Origin: Lepisosteus oculatus
Taxonomy: Eukaryota; Chordata; Actinopteri; Semionotiformes; Lepisosteidae
Direction: 5' to 3'
Assembly (NCBI RefSeq): GCF_040954835.1
Contig: NC_090698.1
Span: 6,756,501-6,820,500 of the forward strand
DNA length: 64,000 nt
This document shows positions 1-12,200 of this stretch, one piece after another; position 1 is the first letter of the stretch, and each line of letters starts with the position of its first letter. A program made the position numbers and the translations under genes. The notes beneath the pieces are model-generated. The model was not told where the DNA came from. It saw only the letters and a list, made by a program, of their open reading frames with translations, and ran no database searches.

Positions 1-2
1 GG

Positions 3-860
3 TTCAGCCAGCCGGGCAACCTGCGCGTGCACCAGCGCATTCACACCGGGGAGAAGCCCTTCCTGTGCCCGGCGTGCGGCCAGAGCTTCCTTCAGCTGGG
101 CACCCTGCAGGAGCACCAGAAGATCCACTCCGCAGCCCGGCCCTCCCAGTGCGCCGAGTGCGACCAGGGCTTCGCCGAGGCGGAGAGGCCCTACCGGTGC
201 CTGCTCTGCTGGCACAGCTTCAGCGAGCCTGGCCAGCTGCAGAAGCACCAGGGGGCCCACCGGGAGAAGAAGCCCAACTGCTGCTCCGAGTGCGGGAAGA
301 GGTTCAGCGAGCCGGGGAAGCTGAAAATCCACCAGCGCACTCACACGGGAGAGAAGCCTTACAGCTGCCCGGTGTGCGACAAGAGGTTCACTCAGCTGGG
401 CACTCTGAAGGAGCACCGGCGCATCCACACGGGGGAGAGGCCCTACAAGTGCGCCGCGTGTGAGAAGAGCTTCACCCACCTGTCGAGTTTCAGGTCCCAC
501 CGGCGGATTCACGCGCGGGGCAGCCCGCAGCCGCCCTCGCCGGGGCGCCCCCCGCAGGCGCCGAAGGAGAAGCGCCACCCTTGTGGCCAGTGCTGGAAGA
601 GCTTCAGCGAGCCGAGGTACCTCAAGGTGCACCAGCGGATCCACACGGGCGAGAAGCCCTACAGCTGCTCCTCCTGCGGCCAGAGCTTCAGGCACTCCAC
701 CTCCCTCAAGAGGCACCTCCGCGCGCACGGCGGCGAGGGGCGGACCGGCCCTGCATCTGGGCCCGTCGCCGGGGAGACGGACCGGAGCCACCCAGATCCT
801 GCCCGAAGCACAGGTCCCTTCAAAACGGGAGCCGCCTACGAAATTGAGGTCGTAATATAA
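3..860 (+). CDS. C2H2 zinc-finger protein, C-terminal part of last exon (5' end outside window)
   Basis: The frame is open from the window edge to a TAA at 858-860, so only the C-terminal part of the protein is present. I see the tail of one finger, then seven complete C2H2 fingers of the CxxC-12-HxxxH type joined mostly by TGEKP/TGERP linkers, plus one degenerate finger (about 150-190) that keeps its CxxC but has lost the helix and both histidines. A Pro/Arg-rich spacer of about 17 residues separates fingers six and seven, and a non-finger tail of about 40 residues follows the last finger. Several fingers repeat the helix core SEPGxL or QLGTL, suggesting expansion by finger duplication. The likely role is a nuclear sequence-specific DNA-binding regulator. 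No KRAB, SCAN or BTB domain is visible, but these would lie upstream. The exon is far more GC-rich than its surroundings. Orthology cannot be assigned. Confidence 0.9.
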   Translation, partial: FSQPGNLRVHQRIHTGEKPFLCPACGQSFLQLGTLQEHQKIHSAARPSQCAECDQGFAEAERPYRCLLCWHSFSEPGQLQKHQGAHREKKPNCCSECGKRFSEPGKLKIHQRTHTGEKPYSCPVCDKRFTQLGTLKEHRRIHTGERPYKCAACEKSFTHLSSFRSHRRIHARGSPQPPSPGRPPQAPKEKRHPCGQCWKSFSEPRYLKVHQRIHTGEKPYSCSSCGQSFRHSTSLKRHLRAHGGEGRTGPASGPVAGETDRSHPDPARSTGPFKTGAAYEIEVVI

Positions 861-984
861 TGGCGAGGGAGGTGCAGGACTGAAGGTGAAGCTGATGGTT
901 TGCTCGCGTGACGTTCCCCTGTGTGCTCAGCTGCTAGTAAAGTGTGGGGTTGCTGCAAGCTGGTGAAATGTACAAAATATGTGT

Positions 985-1257
985 AAAAGGAGAGGTGGCT
1001 CTGTGGCTAAGGATCTGCGCCTGTGACTGGAAAGTTACCGGTTCAAATCCCGCGGCCGGCAGAGGAATCCTACTCCGTTGGGCCCCTGAGCAAGGCCCTT
1101 AACCCCAACTGCTCCAGGGGCGCCGTACAATGGCAGACCCTGCGCTCTGACCCCCAGCTTCTCTCCCTGTCTGTGTCTGTGTCTCCATGGAGAAAAGCTG
1201 GGGTATGCGAAAAGACAAATTCCTAATGCAAGAAATTGTAGAGGGCTAATAAAGAAA

Positions 1258-1290
<33 letters not shown>
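985..1290 (+). mobile_element. tRNA-derived SINE, V-SINE-like
   Basis: A tRNA-like head is followed by a central block around 1075-1105 reading roughly ggcccctgagcaaggccc, which matches the conserved central domain I know from fish V-SINEs. The 3' end is a TTATTA-type simple repeat (about 1257-1289). A box-B-like ggttcaaatcc lies near 1040. No coding potential is claimed. Confidence 0.7.
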
Positions 1291-2500
1291 AAGAGTTCAT
1301 TTATCTGGGGCGTACCACCATCATTCTTTGTTGTCAAATTCCCGACACCTTTTTTGTACTGTTATAGAGAGGTAAAGGCATGCAGGGTCTTTTCTTGGCA
1401 AAAGGGAGGTAGAAGATCGCAGCTGGTTATCCACATCTGCCCTTGCGGTTTGAATTCCGAGGCAAGGAAATAGAGTTAATGTGCAGGTTGTGGGACTTTG
1501 TGAAAGTATTTATTTTTCTGTTCTTCTGACCGCTTCATCTGAGGAGAAGGAGGGCCTCTTATCAATTATGTGGTGTAAGTTGGCCCCCACTGAAAGTATA
1601 TGAGGAAGTACAGATGCAGCCATTCAAGAATAGCAATATTATGGACAATCAATTGACTTTTATATTTCAGAATATCACAACATGATCGATTCTAAGTCAT
1701 TTTTGATAGCAATGAATAGTCGCCTTCTTCCCTTCTGACAACGGTCCCTGCGTCCGCTTCCTGCTTCTATTGTGTGTGTGTGTGGGGGGGATTCCTTCAG
1801 AGATTTAAAAGGTTATTAATCATATCTTCGGTGTCGCATCTTACAAGTGCAGCTGATCTTTTGCTGCCTGGGTGGGTCAACTATCACAAAGCTTTAGAGA
1901 ACCTAACATTTCTATTATCAACAAATTGTAAATTTGTAATAGAGTAAATTTTTATAGAGAAATGGAGGCTGGACAGTATGCGTTACAATATAAACATTTG
2001 TATTGATTTAAATCGTGTTTTGATTTAAATCGCAAACGCGTGTTTAATTATATGTGTTTTTCAGACTAATGCAACATAAATTGATACAGTATCTTTGTCT
2101 TCTAAGTATCTTAATAAACTTTCAGCGTACCCGTTTAGATTTATTTTTCTTGGGATTTTGGGATCAAACGTGGAAGGATTAGATTGTAATCGTTTTTATT
2201 TTTCAAATACGTTTTAGAAAAGTGTAATCTATACCTGCCCAGACTGTATGCCTTCCTAAACCCCGCCCTGACCACTTTCACTCCTGTCCTGCTCTTCCCC
2301 GCGCACCCCAGCCCTGCGCTCTTCGGCCTCTGCCCGGGACGAATCTATATTTTGATATTTACACCCGGTGCGGCACCGAGGGAGCGTCTGCATTTATAAC
2401 TTAGTTTTTAAAATTAGTCAAGCAATATGAAGCATCTCCTTTTACTTTTAAGTCCCTTAAATACATTGAGCACAGCGTTCTCACCACTTAGATTACTTTT
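1291..2500. other. AT-rich intergenic stretch, no gene seen
   Basis: No splice-bounded open frame, RNA gene or recognisable repeat could be supported here. A short GT/G run occurs near 1770-1790. Confidence 0.5.
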
Positions 2501-4080
2501 TGATACCATCCTTACACAAAGCAGAAACTTCTTGTATTTTCCGATGACATACAGTACAAGTGGAAAGATTACAGATTTTTATCGTCTTTAATTTTGTTAC
2601 GTTATATGTTTTAGGAACGTTTCATCTATACAAACACCACAAAACTATTCTCGATTGTATTTCTGAATGTTATGTTACACCTACAGTAGTTCACTGCTTT
2701 AAATACATCGAATTAAGGAAGTTAGGTGTAGCACTTTAGATCTTTTTTTCTGAACCGGGGAAAATCTGATCATGTTTCTCTATAACAATAATAAAAGACA
2801 TTATTTTACATATCACCTTTAAAAGTGGCATCTCAAAGCAATAAAGAAGATGGAAAAACAGTTAAAAGGGACCAAAGTAAATACCAGACAAACGCAAACG
2901 CGTTCTTAATAAAATGCTTTTATTCATTCAGCAGAGAGTGAGAGGGACATCCAACAGAGAGAGACACACACACCGGTGTCCATCGACAAAAGTCTGCATT
3001 TTCAGGAGTGTCTCTAGCCTCCCAGTCCTCCCCAGTAATGCGTCGTACTTTCTCCCGCTGCTGCCGAAAAGTCTCCACACAGGTGCCTTTTGCCGAAGTC
3101 GGGAGACATTAGAGGCTTGCCACACCCGGACTGTTAAACCAACGCATTAGCACGTCAAAGCCCATTGAGGACCCGGGCGCAATAATTGTTTTGTCCCTTG
3201 ATTTACTGATCTGCATTAATTACAGAAATCGAGTTCCTGCTCTTTGCAGACGACCTGGTCCTGCTGTCGCCCACAGAACAGAGGCTGAACTTGTTTGAAT
3301 TGACTGAGCTCCGTGCTGTACCACACAATGTCTGTTTTTTTTTGTGCTGTCCTACTGTACTTCCTACTTTGAAAATACCTGTGAAACCGGTTTAATTGGT
3401 CACAGCCAGCACTCCGCAGAGAGGGGGGTTGTACTCGTTAATGTCTTAGCACAAAGCAGAAACTTCTTGTATTTTCCGATGACAAACAAGTGGAAAGATT
3501 ACAGATTTTAATCGTCTTTTTTCTGAACCAGGGAAAATCTGATCATGTTTCTCTATAACAATAATAAAAAACTTTATTTTACATATCACCTTTAAAAGTG
3601 GCATCTCAAAACAATACAGTAGATGTAAACCACAGATTACAAAGTAAATACCCAGACAAACGCAAACGTGTTTTTAATAAGATGCTTTTATTCGTTCATA
3701 ATCCGACGATCTCAGGAAGACCAATGGGGGTCTGGCTTTTTTTTCTGGAAAACCATAACTCTGGTCTTGTCCAGATTGACTGTCAGCGCTCAGGTCTGAC
3801 AGTAATGCTCCAGCAGCGCCAGGTTCTGTGGCAGCCTCTGTTCTGTGGGCAACAGCAGGACCAGGTCGTCTGCAAAGAGCAGGAACTCAATTTCTGTAAT
3901 TAACGCAGATCAATAAATCAAGGGACAAAACAGTTATTGCGCCCGGCTCCTCAATGGGCTTTGACGTGCTAATGCGTTGGTTTAACAGTCCGGGTGTGGC
4001 AATGTTTTTTATTATTGTTATAGAGAAACATGATCAGATTTTCTCCGGTTCAGAAAAAAAGATCTAAAGTACTGTACTGT
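2500..4080. mobile_element. Rearranged non-LTR retrotransposon (LINE) relic
   Basis: The region is built from repeated pieces. A block at about 2509-2930 recurs in direct orientation at about 3445-3698. A block at about 3119-3288 recurs inverted at about 3830-3999. A piece of the first block recurs inverted at about 4005-4070. Both inverted copies encode the reverse-transcriptase motif LLFADDLVLL, on + near 3235-3265 and on - near 3858-3885. The minus copy continues into LALLEHYCQT and, after an in-frame stop, a lysine-rich segment typical of LINE polymerase domains just after the catalytic FADD box. The element is broken by stops and inversion and is not functional. Confidence 0.75.
3655..3900 (-). 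pseudogene. LINE reverse-transcriptase fragment
   Basis: Read on the minus strand, this encodes the FADD catalytic block, then a helix-rich segment with LALLEHYCQT, a stop, and a stretch containing DKTRVMVF. That order (FADD, then a cysteine-containing helix, then a K-T-x-x-M-V-F strand) is typical of non-LTR reverse transcriptases. It covers well under a third of a polymerase domain, lacks the endonuclease and has an internal stop. It lies inside the rearranged repeat described for 2500-4080. Confidence 0.75.
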
Positions 4081-4183
4081 ATTCTAGTTTGTCACTCTTC
4101 TCATCCCCTCTTTGCTAAATGGCTTTTGAATAGAGTCACATGAAGACAGAGGTGAAACAGCCCTACACAGCCCTGTCGCAGTA

Positions 4184-4440
4184 CACAAATATAATTATAT
4201 CTTATTAATTTCTTGAGATACGCGATTCTTTTAATACAGTCTTTGCTGTGCTCTAGAGGATCCTTGTGATATTTCGAGCTCTGGTTGAATGATAAGTGTC
4301 GCAGTTTGAATACTTTTCGTAGTTAGAAATTATGGAACGCTCTGTTAAAAGCAAGGGAGTTTTTATGTCCGTTGCATTTTTTTTGCAACATGAATATAAT
4401 TATATCGTTATTAATTTCTTGAGATACGCGATTCCATATT
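4184..4440. repeat. Pair of about 45-bp direct repeats
   Basis: A segment containing attaatttcttgagatacg occurs at about 4187-4230 and again at about 4393-4436, roughly 205 bp apart, with few differences. No gene is present. The origin is unknown. Confidence 0.6.
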
Positions 4441-5470
4441 ATATTCCCTTTTAATCAAATTCTTAAAGTATGCTTGTTGACTCCGGTATCACGTTAGTTA
4501 AAGACTTCGATGCTTAAAATGTTTAGGGAGAAATGGAATACTGGTGTGTATGTTTTCTTTAAAGTACCGAGACCAGCCATATACTGTATGTTTAAGTTCC
4601 AAAATTAATATCGTTTATGGCCTTCACACGCGTTTCAGTATGCTCCTATTCTTTTTATGCTTAGACACTAAGATTTCCCTTCAGTGGTAAAATTCCATAT
4701 GAATATTCAATACTACAACGGGCACAGTAAAGACGTTTACTGTAAATCTTTCTACGACAGACCAACAGACCATGAGTGCCCCTGTCGGTCAACCAATCAC
4801 GTACCACGGTACCAATTACCTCCGGTATGTGTGTGTACCGCGCACTTTGAATGGCTGCATCTGTATATGGCTCGATGATTTTAAGCGAGACTGCACTTAA
4901 GTCGCACTTAATTAAGTTTAAATGAAGTTGTCAAATGGTCCTCTTTTCCTAGTTGTCTCCTTGCCAACAAGACTGTATCCTGTTGTTTTGTTAATGAGAG
5001 CTGTAAAACAGTTGACTGGAGAAGTGTCTTGTATGTTAAAGTGCTGTTTCAGAAAGAAGTAAACGTAAAACGCACTTAAAACTGTACAAACTCTTGGTGA
5101 TTTATTTACTGTGATTGAGCAGCATTTAGGCACAGCCTATGGGAATAAGTTGGAGTTGTCAACAACACACGGAAGAGTTATTTTTCCTCACTGGGAAGTA
5201 GCGCAATCGCCGGCTACTGGTTTTCTTTTACCTTCAATTGACTTTTCTACTGAATTAGCTTTGCCCTTCTGTACTTTGTTGGTGATTAGCACTTTGCTTT
5301 TTTCATCTTCTTGGCTGGTCTTTCCTTCACAAGTCTATGTTCCTGTTTCTGTGTAATTTAAGTCTTGTGCTCAGCATTTTGACCCAGGACCTTGCTAATA
5401 CAAGCTGCAGGTGCCGCCCATTGCCCTACTGTGTACTGACTTGTTTGTGTTGTGTCAATGAGATGGCCTC
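4441..5470. other. No gene seen
   Basis: This is AT-rich sequence with only short, unsupported open frames. I saw no domain motif and no convincing splice-bounded exon. Confidence 0.45.
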
Positions 5471-5572
5471 TCATTCATTTCTTTCCAGTGCTAGATGGGA
5501 GATGAGCTGATGGCATTCCTTTATAACTGGATGGGAACAGTTTCTTAAGTCTAGCTGAGAACCCCTCCCCTT

Positions 5573-7640
5573 CCCGAAGAATCCAAGGTCGATGCGTGAA
5601 ATCAGAAAATGTGGCCAAGGAGTATACAGTACTGGAATGTAATGTGGTGAATTCAGATGCGGCTCGTGAAAGTACAAAAGTATAATCTCTTCGCAATACT
5701 CAAGTATTAGGAAGTAAAAAGTAGCTGTCCCTTCTGCCGTTACCCTGACTTTCAGCAGGGGTCATGTGATCTTTGGGACCCAGCAGAGGTCACATGATCT
5801 TTATTAAGAATTGCAGCGGGGGTCTCTTGAGCACTGGGATGCCGGAGAGGATACATGGCCTTCAGTATGCATCGCTGAAGAAGTAATTTGGGACACAGCA
5901 GACATTGCAGCTGAGGCTGAGCGACCGCTGGGAAGCAGAGCAACACAGATCACACCAAAGAAAGGAAGCTAATGTTTGTGTTTTTCAATATGAAAAAAAG
6001 GCTGATTCCTCTCTGTGCAGAACTAGCTCGAGCAGGTCATAAACCCTGGCTCTGCTGGTAAGGGGAGCTCCTGGCCTGATCCACTACTCTGTGAGACTTC
6101 TCCATACAAACCACTGCATCCGTCAACGCTGTCTTTCATTCTTTCACCAGCTGGAAAAATAACCACTGCCCACTGAAGACCTCCACAGCAGAGCAGGAGC
6201 AGTGCAGTGGAATGTTAGCATTGCTGGAGCAGTGCTGCCTGTCTTCTGCAAGCACTCAAGAGGATTATAATAATAATAATTATTATTATTATTGCTTACA
6301 CTTATATAGCGCTTACCTGGACACTCCACTCAAAGCACTTTCCAGGTAATGGGGATCCCCTCCACCACAAATGTGCAGCCCCACCTGGATGATGCGACAG
6401 CAGCCATAGTGCTCCAGAACACTCCCCACACATCAGCTCTCAGTGGGGAGGAGAGCAGAGTGATGAAGCCAGTTCAGAGATGAGGGGTTATTAGGAGGCC
6501 ATGATTGGTAAGGGCCAATGGGAAACTTGGCCAGGATGCCAGGGTTATACCCCTACTCTTTTCGAGAAACACTCAGGACCTCGGTTTTACATCTCATCCG
6601 AAGGACAGTGCCTGTTTACAGTATAGTGTCCCTGTCACTATACTGGGACATTAGGACCGGCATGGACCGCAGGGTGAGCACCCCCTGCTGGCCTAACCAA
6701 CACCTCTTCCAGCAGCAACCTTAGTGTTTCCCAGGAGGTCTCCCATCCCGGTACTGGCCAGGCTCACACCTGTTGAGCTCCAGTGGGTAGCCAGTTGAGA
6801 GGTGCAGGGTGATATGGCTGTGGCAGATTATACCAATCTCTGTAGAGGTTTCGAGAAAACAAGATGTTTCAGCAGAAGGCACTGCTGCCCTGACCCTACT
6901 GCACCTTCAACAGTACCTTCAGCACCTTACCCAGCATGAGCAGCTCTCCCTGCTTACACAAACCTGGGCTTTAATACTTCTCCTTATCAGATGTGGGTTG
7001 CTCAGACATGAATACAGAGTTGGCATCAACCACGTCCCTGCAGTATGAACAGATCAGGTCAGCTGTACGAGTGGAGGTGAGATCATCAGAAGTGTGGTGC
7101 TCTTGCCAGGGTAAATGACTGGAAGTGGCTCTTCGACAGGTGGAGCCACAACACCTTCTAAAGCAGGAACAGGAAAAGGAGGCCATCATTTTTACAGCTA
7201 AGCTTGTCCGTCTTTGCTGGCCCTCTCTGATGAACAGCAAGGGCAATCAATAAATGGAAACAAAGTACAGGTACAAGCAAGCACTGTCACTCCAACAAGG
7301 AAATGGACCCTCTTATCTAGTGAACCCTCTGCCGCTTCGGAGATAATAACTCTGGAGCACAATTGAGTTATTCATAGGCTCTGGTACTGTACAGCTCTGG
7401 TAAAAGAGTAATAATCAAGTGGAAAACATTTATTAATAAGACAGCAGAAAGGACAACTCAAAAGGGTGTATATTCTTAAAATACATCACTGACTGGGAGT
7501 GGAGATTAAGTTTAGTTTGATCTCCCTACCAAAGAATCCAAGGTCGACACGTGAAATCAGAACATGTGGCCAAGGAATGTGCAGAGCTGGACTGTAAGGT
7601 GGTGAATTCAGATGCTGCTTGTGAAAGTACAAAAGTGCCT
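5573..7640 (+). repeat. Direct repeat of about 108 bp at 5573-5680 and 7533-7640
   Basis: Both copies begin agaatccaaggtcga and end near gaaagtacaaaagt, with about 15 differences. They are about 1.96 kb apart and flank a segment that contains a 5S-derived SINE. They could be remnants of a dispersed repeat or short terminal repeats of an unknown element. I see no coding sequence tying them together. Confidence 0.6.
6262..6838 (-). mobile_element. 5S-rRNA-derived SINE, near full length (SINE3-like)
   Basis: On the minus strand the element starts with a 5S rRNA-like head (about 6838-6725). The internal promoter region is recognisable through ggtgtgagcctggccagta and the following gatgggagacctcctggga. 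A body of about 400 bp follows and ends in a tail gcgctatataagtgtaagc plus an ATT/AAT simple repeat (6262-6296). The same family recurs on + at 19222-19795 and as a 3' piece at 59425-59632. 5S-derived SINEs are well known in fish. Confidence 0.85.
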
Positions 7641-8430
7641 TAGGCTGAGGTTTCCACAATACAAAAAATCAGAATGTCCTAAAATAAATACGACAACAAG
7701 CTCTCTAAAATAATGTTCGGATTATTTATGCTGAACCTGGTCTCCCAGACTGACCAGAACACAGGTCCTTGATCATCTGTGTTTACCTGCGTCTTAACCC
7801 AGCTACAGCTAGACAAACACTTGAAACACACCAGTGATCTTAGACAGAGTATAAATCAATCAAAATGTGAACTACCAGCAACACAGCCCGTGGCTCACAG
7901 CAAGACCTACAACTGAATCACACAGTCGAGTCCAGCAAAAGGGCAAATTATTTTTTTCCTGCAGCTCGCACACTCAGTTTAGCCCAGATCAGCCTCCTCG
8001 AAACTCGATTCAATACTGTGCATCAGTCTATACTTGTAGCAGTCTGCCTTACAACATGGCAAAACCTGGCCTGGATCAGACTGCTGTACAATGGGAGCCC
8101 ACTGTGCAATGCCAACAACTCCGATTCGGGACCAGAGGCTCAACAGGCCAGAACATACCCTGGCTTCTGTAGTGTTGAGCAGGAACTGTGTGACTCTTTT
8201 CTAGGTGGATGCAGATCCATTTGCAGGGTTACCTCAGTGGAACCGATACTCATTCATCCAGCCAGGGAGACTGGATCAGTAGGGGTGACGTAATTACTGA
8301 AGGAGTGAAGGAGTGAGGAGTCCCCCACCTCCCAGCGAGGACTTCAGAGCGCCCTTCCAGCCAATCACAGAATCACAATTTTGTGCACAGCATGGATGTG
8401 AAAGACTGTATATATAGCGTGCAAAGGAAC
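7641..8430. other. No gene seen
   Basis: Short open frames occur here but none carries a recognisable domain or clear splice sites. Confidence 0.4.
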
Positions 8431-8608
8431 AAGCAATAGGTTTATCCCATGTTGAAAAAAGAAGACAGAAGACTTCTTCACACCTGAAGAAGGCTCCACG
8501 GCCGAAACGTTGTGTTTTCTGTCTTCTCTTTTCAGCAGGGAATAAACCTATTACTTGTTCCTTTGCAGCCTACGCCTGCTGACGCAGCTCCCCACCTGAA
8601 CTATATAT
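8431..8608. repeat. Foldback repeat family, palindromic copy
   Basis: The left arm (about 8431-8475, caataggtttatcccatg...) is the inverse of the right arm (about 8515-8565, ...gggaataaacctattactt). They flank a core cctgaagaaggctccacggc followed by cgaaacgttgtg. The right end continues into cagcctacgcctgctgacgc and agctccccacctgaact. Related copies lie near 26456, 27033, 35800, 37394, 41925, 46338, 59720-60200 and 60930. Confidence 0.8.
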
Positions 8609-9291
8609 AGCGTGTTTGTAATAATAACGGGGACCATCAAATTAAAAAAATCAACTGATACAGCAGAGGAGTAATAATAATGGCTATCATAAACTAAAAA
8701 AAAATGAACCGAGAGGACCGGACTTTGGTACCCCGGTGGTTTCTACAGCCCTGGTGCGTCAGCACCTGGGTGTCCTCCCCCACTTCACCGGGCCTCCGGC
8801 TGGGCTGCGTGTCCACAGTGTCCAATCAGCCAGCAGCATTCGCTCAGCTGCCCCCCCATCCCCTGCAAACGAACCATAAATTGTGCAAACAGCTGAGCAG
8901 ATAACAGAGGGCACCTGGGACACAGTTCACTGGAGCCGGGAAGCCAGCGAGCGGAGGAACGAGAGATTTGGGGTGAAGAGAAAAAGAAGGGGAGCTCTTC
9001 TTTCGGGCTCTTGGCATCTCTGTTTCTTTGCCCCTTACTTCCGAGCGGAAGGGAGAAACAGGACAGCGAACCCGCAAAGAGGACTTTCGTCCTCAGCCCC
9101 TGCGTGTCAGTCTTTCTGTCTTGATAAGGAGAGAGGGACACAGGAAGGGAGAAGCGCTCTGAGGAGCCACTTTTAAAGGCACTGTAAAGCGTTGGTTATT
9201 CGAAAAGGCCCGGGGACTGGCTACAGAGTAGGGCAGCTCCTACTCCACCTCTTTCCGCCGCTCGCTGGGATCCTGCAGGGCTCTCTCCGCC

Positions 9292-12200
9292 ATGTGTACC
9301 GGAAAGTGCTCCCGGCTGATCGGGCTGACGCTGCTCACCTCGGCCTTCTGCTGCATCATCGCCAACCTGCTCCTGTTCTTCCCCAGCGGCACCTCGCCGG
9401 ACATCAAGCACACCAGCCTGCAGACCTTGCTCATGGGCGGCTTCCTGGGGGGCGGCCTGTTCGTGAGTGTGCACCTCTTCGCCCCCGCGTGTCCCCAGCT
9501 GCCGGGGCCCCCGTGGCCCCTGTCACTGCAGTGGTCGTGATCCCCCTCCAGCTCCTCAAAATCTCCAACCTGTCTGCTCTGTGCTGGCATTAAGACAAGA
9601 GGCTTGTGGGTCACAAAGTCCAGAGGGATCCGCATGCTGTGCTGTGTCTGTCTGATCACTTTCCCTGGTCTGAGTCTTAAACTAGTTCAGCAAAACCCTC
9701 AGCTTCAGGGTTTAAAAATGTCCTGTCATTTGCCAAACCGCTTTAAACCGTACGGTGTCGCGGGAAGCCGGAGCCTAACCGGCAAGCAGCGAGCGCAAGG
9801 CAGGGCACGCCCAAACAGTACCCTGAGAAACGGTTCACTTTGGAGAAGTTACTGAACTTTGAACAGTAACCCCAGCCTTTGATGGCCACGTTAGTCTCGT
9901 GCAGCTGAAATCCCATCAGATTGTTAAATAGCACAGGCTGACCGGCAAACAAACATGGCAGCATTTCTACAGAGGAACCAGTGTCTTAGGGTACGGGGGA
10001 GATGCTGGGGCAAACTGCCTACATTCCTCAGTTCCTCCAGGGTTCGGACAGGAGCCCCTCTGTCCCCGGTGTGAGGGTGTCAGTCTGTCCGCCGCCAGGG
10101 CCTGCCAGTGAGCCGGAAGAAAGAAGGAAGCTCACTACCGGCCTGGGCTGTGTGTTACAGATGCTGTGTCCGAGCTGCTCCGCCATCAGAGCCGGAGGCA
10201 AGGGCTGCTGTGGAACCGGGTGCTGTGGAAACCGTTGCCGGGTGAGAGAAAGGGGGCGGAGGTGGTTTGCAGTTGCTCGCTCCTGATTGGTCATTTTCAG
10301 ATGTGACACAATAATGATGTACTGTGCTGCTCTGATCTATTACATTCCTCCCTTTCTGTATTCCAGACTCTCGTTCCCCAGCCCAAATTCGAAGCATACA
10401 ACAGCTGCTCAGTCACTTACCTGAGAGGCAGGGCAGAGGAGGGAGGCTCGTTAGGCTCGTTGTTAATGTCCACGCTAGGTCTCAGGCTTCAGTTGATTTG
10501 TTGAGGGCTTGAGAACAGAAAAGGACTTCTTTACACATAGAGTGGTGGAGGGAGGCAGTTAGAAAGTAAGAACAGAACCACGTGGCTGTACTGTTAAGGC
10601 ACACTGCCACCTTGTGGATCCTGCAAGGAAGGGGTGGGGGAGACAAGGTTTTGTGATCAGGCAGCTTTGAAGGGTAATCCTGTCCAAAAGGATGACACCC
10701 AGCTTCCTACTTCTTTTTAGGATTTGGCTGGTATGCTAAGTCTGCAGGTTCAGCTCTGCAGGTTCCACTACTGTGCCAAGGACAATTAGGGAAACAGCAC
10801 AGCGGTACAGTACATTACATTTAGGAATAAGCAAATCAAGACTTCGAGTGCTGGGGGGTTAGAATGTTTTCACAAAACGTAAAATACAAACGTTTACTTA
10901 GTACTGAAAGATCTAAAAAGAAATGACACAAAAAAGGCATTACAAGCTGGGTCAGTATTTTGTATGATTGAAAGAGCTTCCAAACGAAGGCTAGGCGCTC
11001 GTGTGCACTGCCCTCTGCTGGAGAAAGGCGGTCACTACACCACCTGCTGTTAGACCAGGCTATTTCTCATGAGCTACGTTGTACAAAACTTTAAAAATGA
11101 AAACTATGGTTATATTAATTATATATTATGCTAACAAGAGGGGCACACAATCTTTACTGAAAATCCGCGGAAGACAGACATTTATAGATGGTTTACTCTC
11201 ACCCCTCCTTAGATGAGCACTCACTTCAATAAGAGACACACTGTACACACAGCTATTTTTGTGACATGAATTACAGTCACTTCCTGGCTAATGCAAGCGC
11301 CGAGTGTGTTTTTACGTTGTTATTACCTCCTCTCAGCTGTTGACATCTTAATCATCACAACAAATTAAAAGGGTATTTGACTAGTTATGGTGTCGAATAG
11401 TATTTTGAATGCACGATTTGTATGAATAATAATGAATCACAAATTTAACATTTCATACAACGAATGCATACAGCTGAAGGCCCTAGTCTACCTTAGTTCT
11501 GGGTTTCAGGCTGATATTTAAAAATAGCAGTTTGCATTAAAAAGGGTGTGTGACCCTCTGTGTCTCTCCAGATGCTGAGCTCGGTGTTCTCCTCTGTGTT
11601 CGGGGTACTGGGGGCTCTCTACTGCACCAGTGTGGCCTCTGCAGGGCTGGCCCGAGGACCGCTGTGCTTGAAGAATGAAACCCTTGAGTGGGGCTACCCC
11701 TTTGCGGACATGAAGGGCAAGTGAGTGCCCCTTCCTGCCCCTCCGTTCGGATCAGAAGACAATGCTCTAAACCTGAAGCATGCCGTTTTAAGCAGCTGCA
11801 TACTTCAGATTGTGTTCTTTGGGTTGGGGGAGCTTTTTTTGTGGCGGTGTAGGGAAGCCTGGGGAGATGTTGACTGTGTTTCCCATTTGTACAGTGAAGA
11901 CAGTGTTCTTCCCCTCTTTTCTCTCTCTCAACCCTGTCACTCCCCTGCCCCCACTCAAAGCTACCTGGTGGACGAGGGGATCTGGTGGAAGTGCTCGGAG
12001 CCGGAGAACATCGTGCTGTGGCACATCGTGCTCTTCTCCATCCTGCTGGGGCTGGGCGGGCTGGAGCTCATCCTCTGCGGGGTGCAGGTCTTCAACGGCT
12101 GCCTGGGCTGCATCTGCGGAGACTGCCGCAAGAAGGGAGGGAGAGAGGTGGGTGAAGCGCAGTGCTCTGTCTGACGAGAAGCCTCTCTCGTGGGTGCTGG

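Noticed and set aside
6725-6838. A possible 5S rRNA gene (minus strand)
   Set aside because: Only part of 5S is recognisable, and it continues into a SINE body seen again at 19222.
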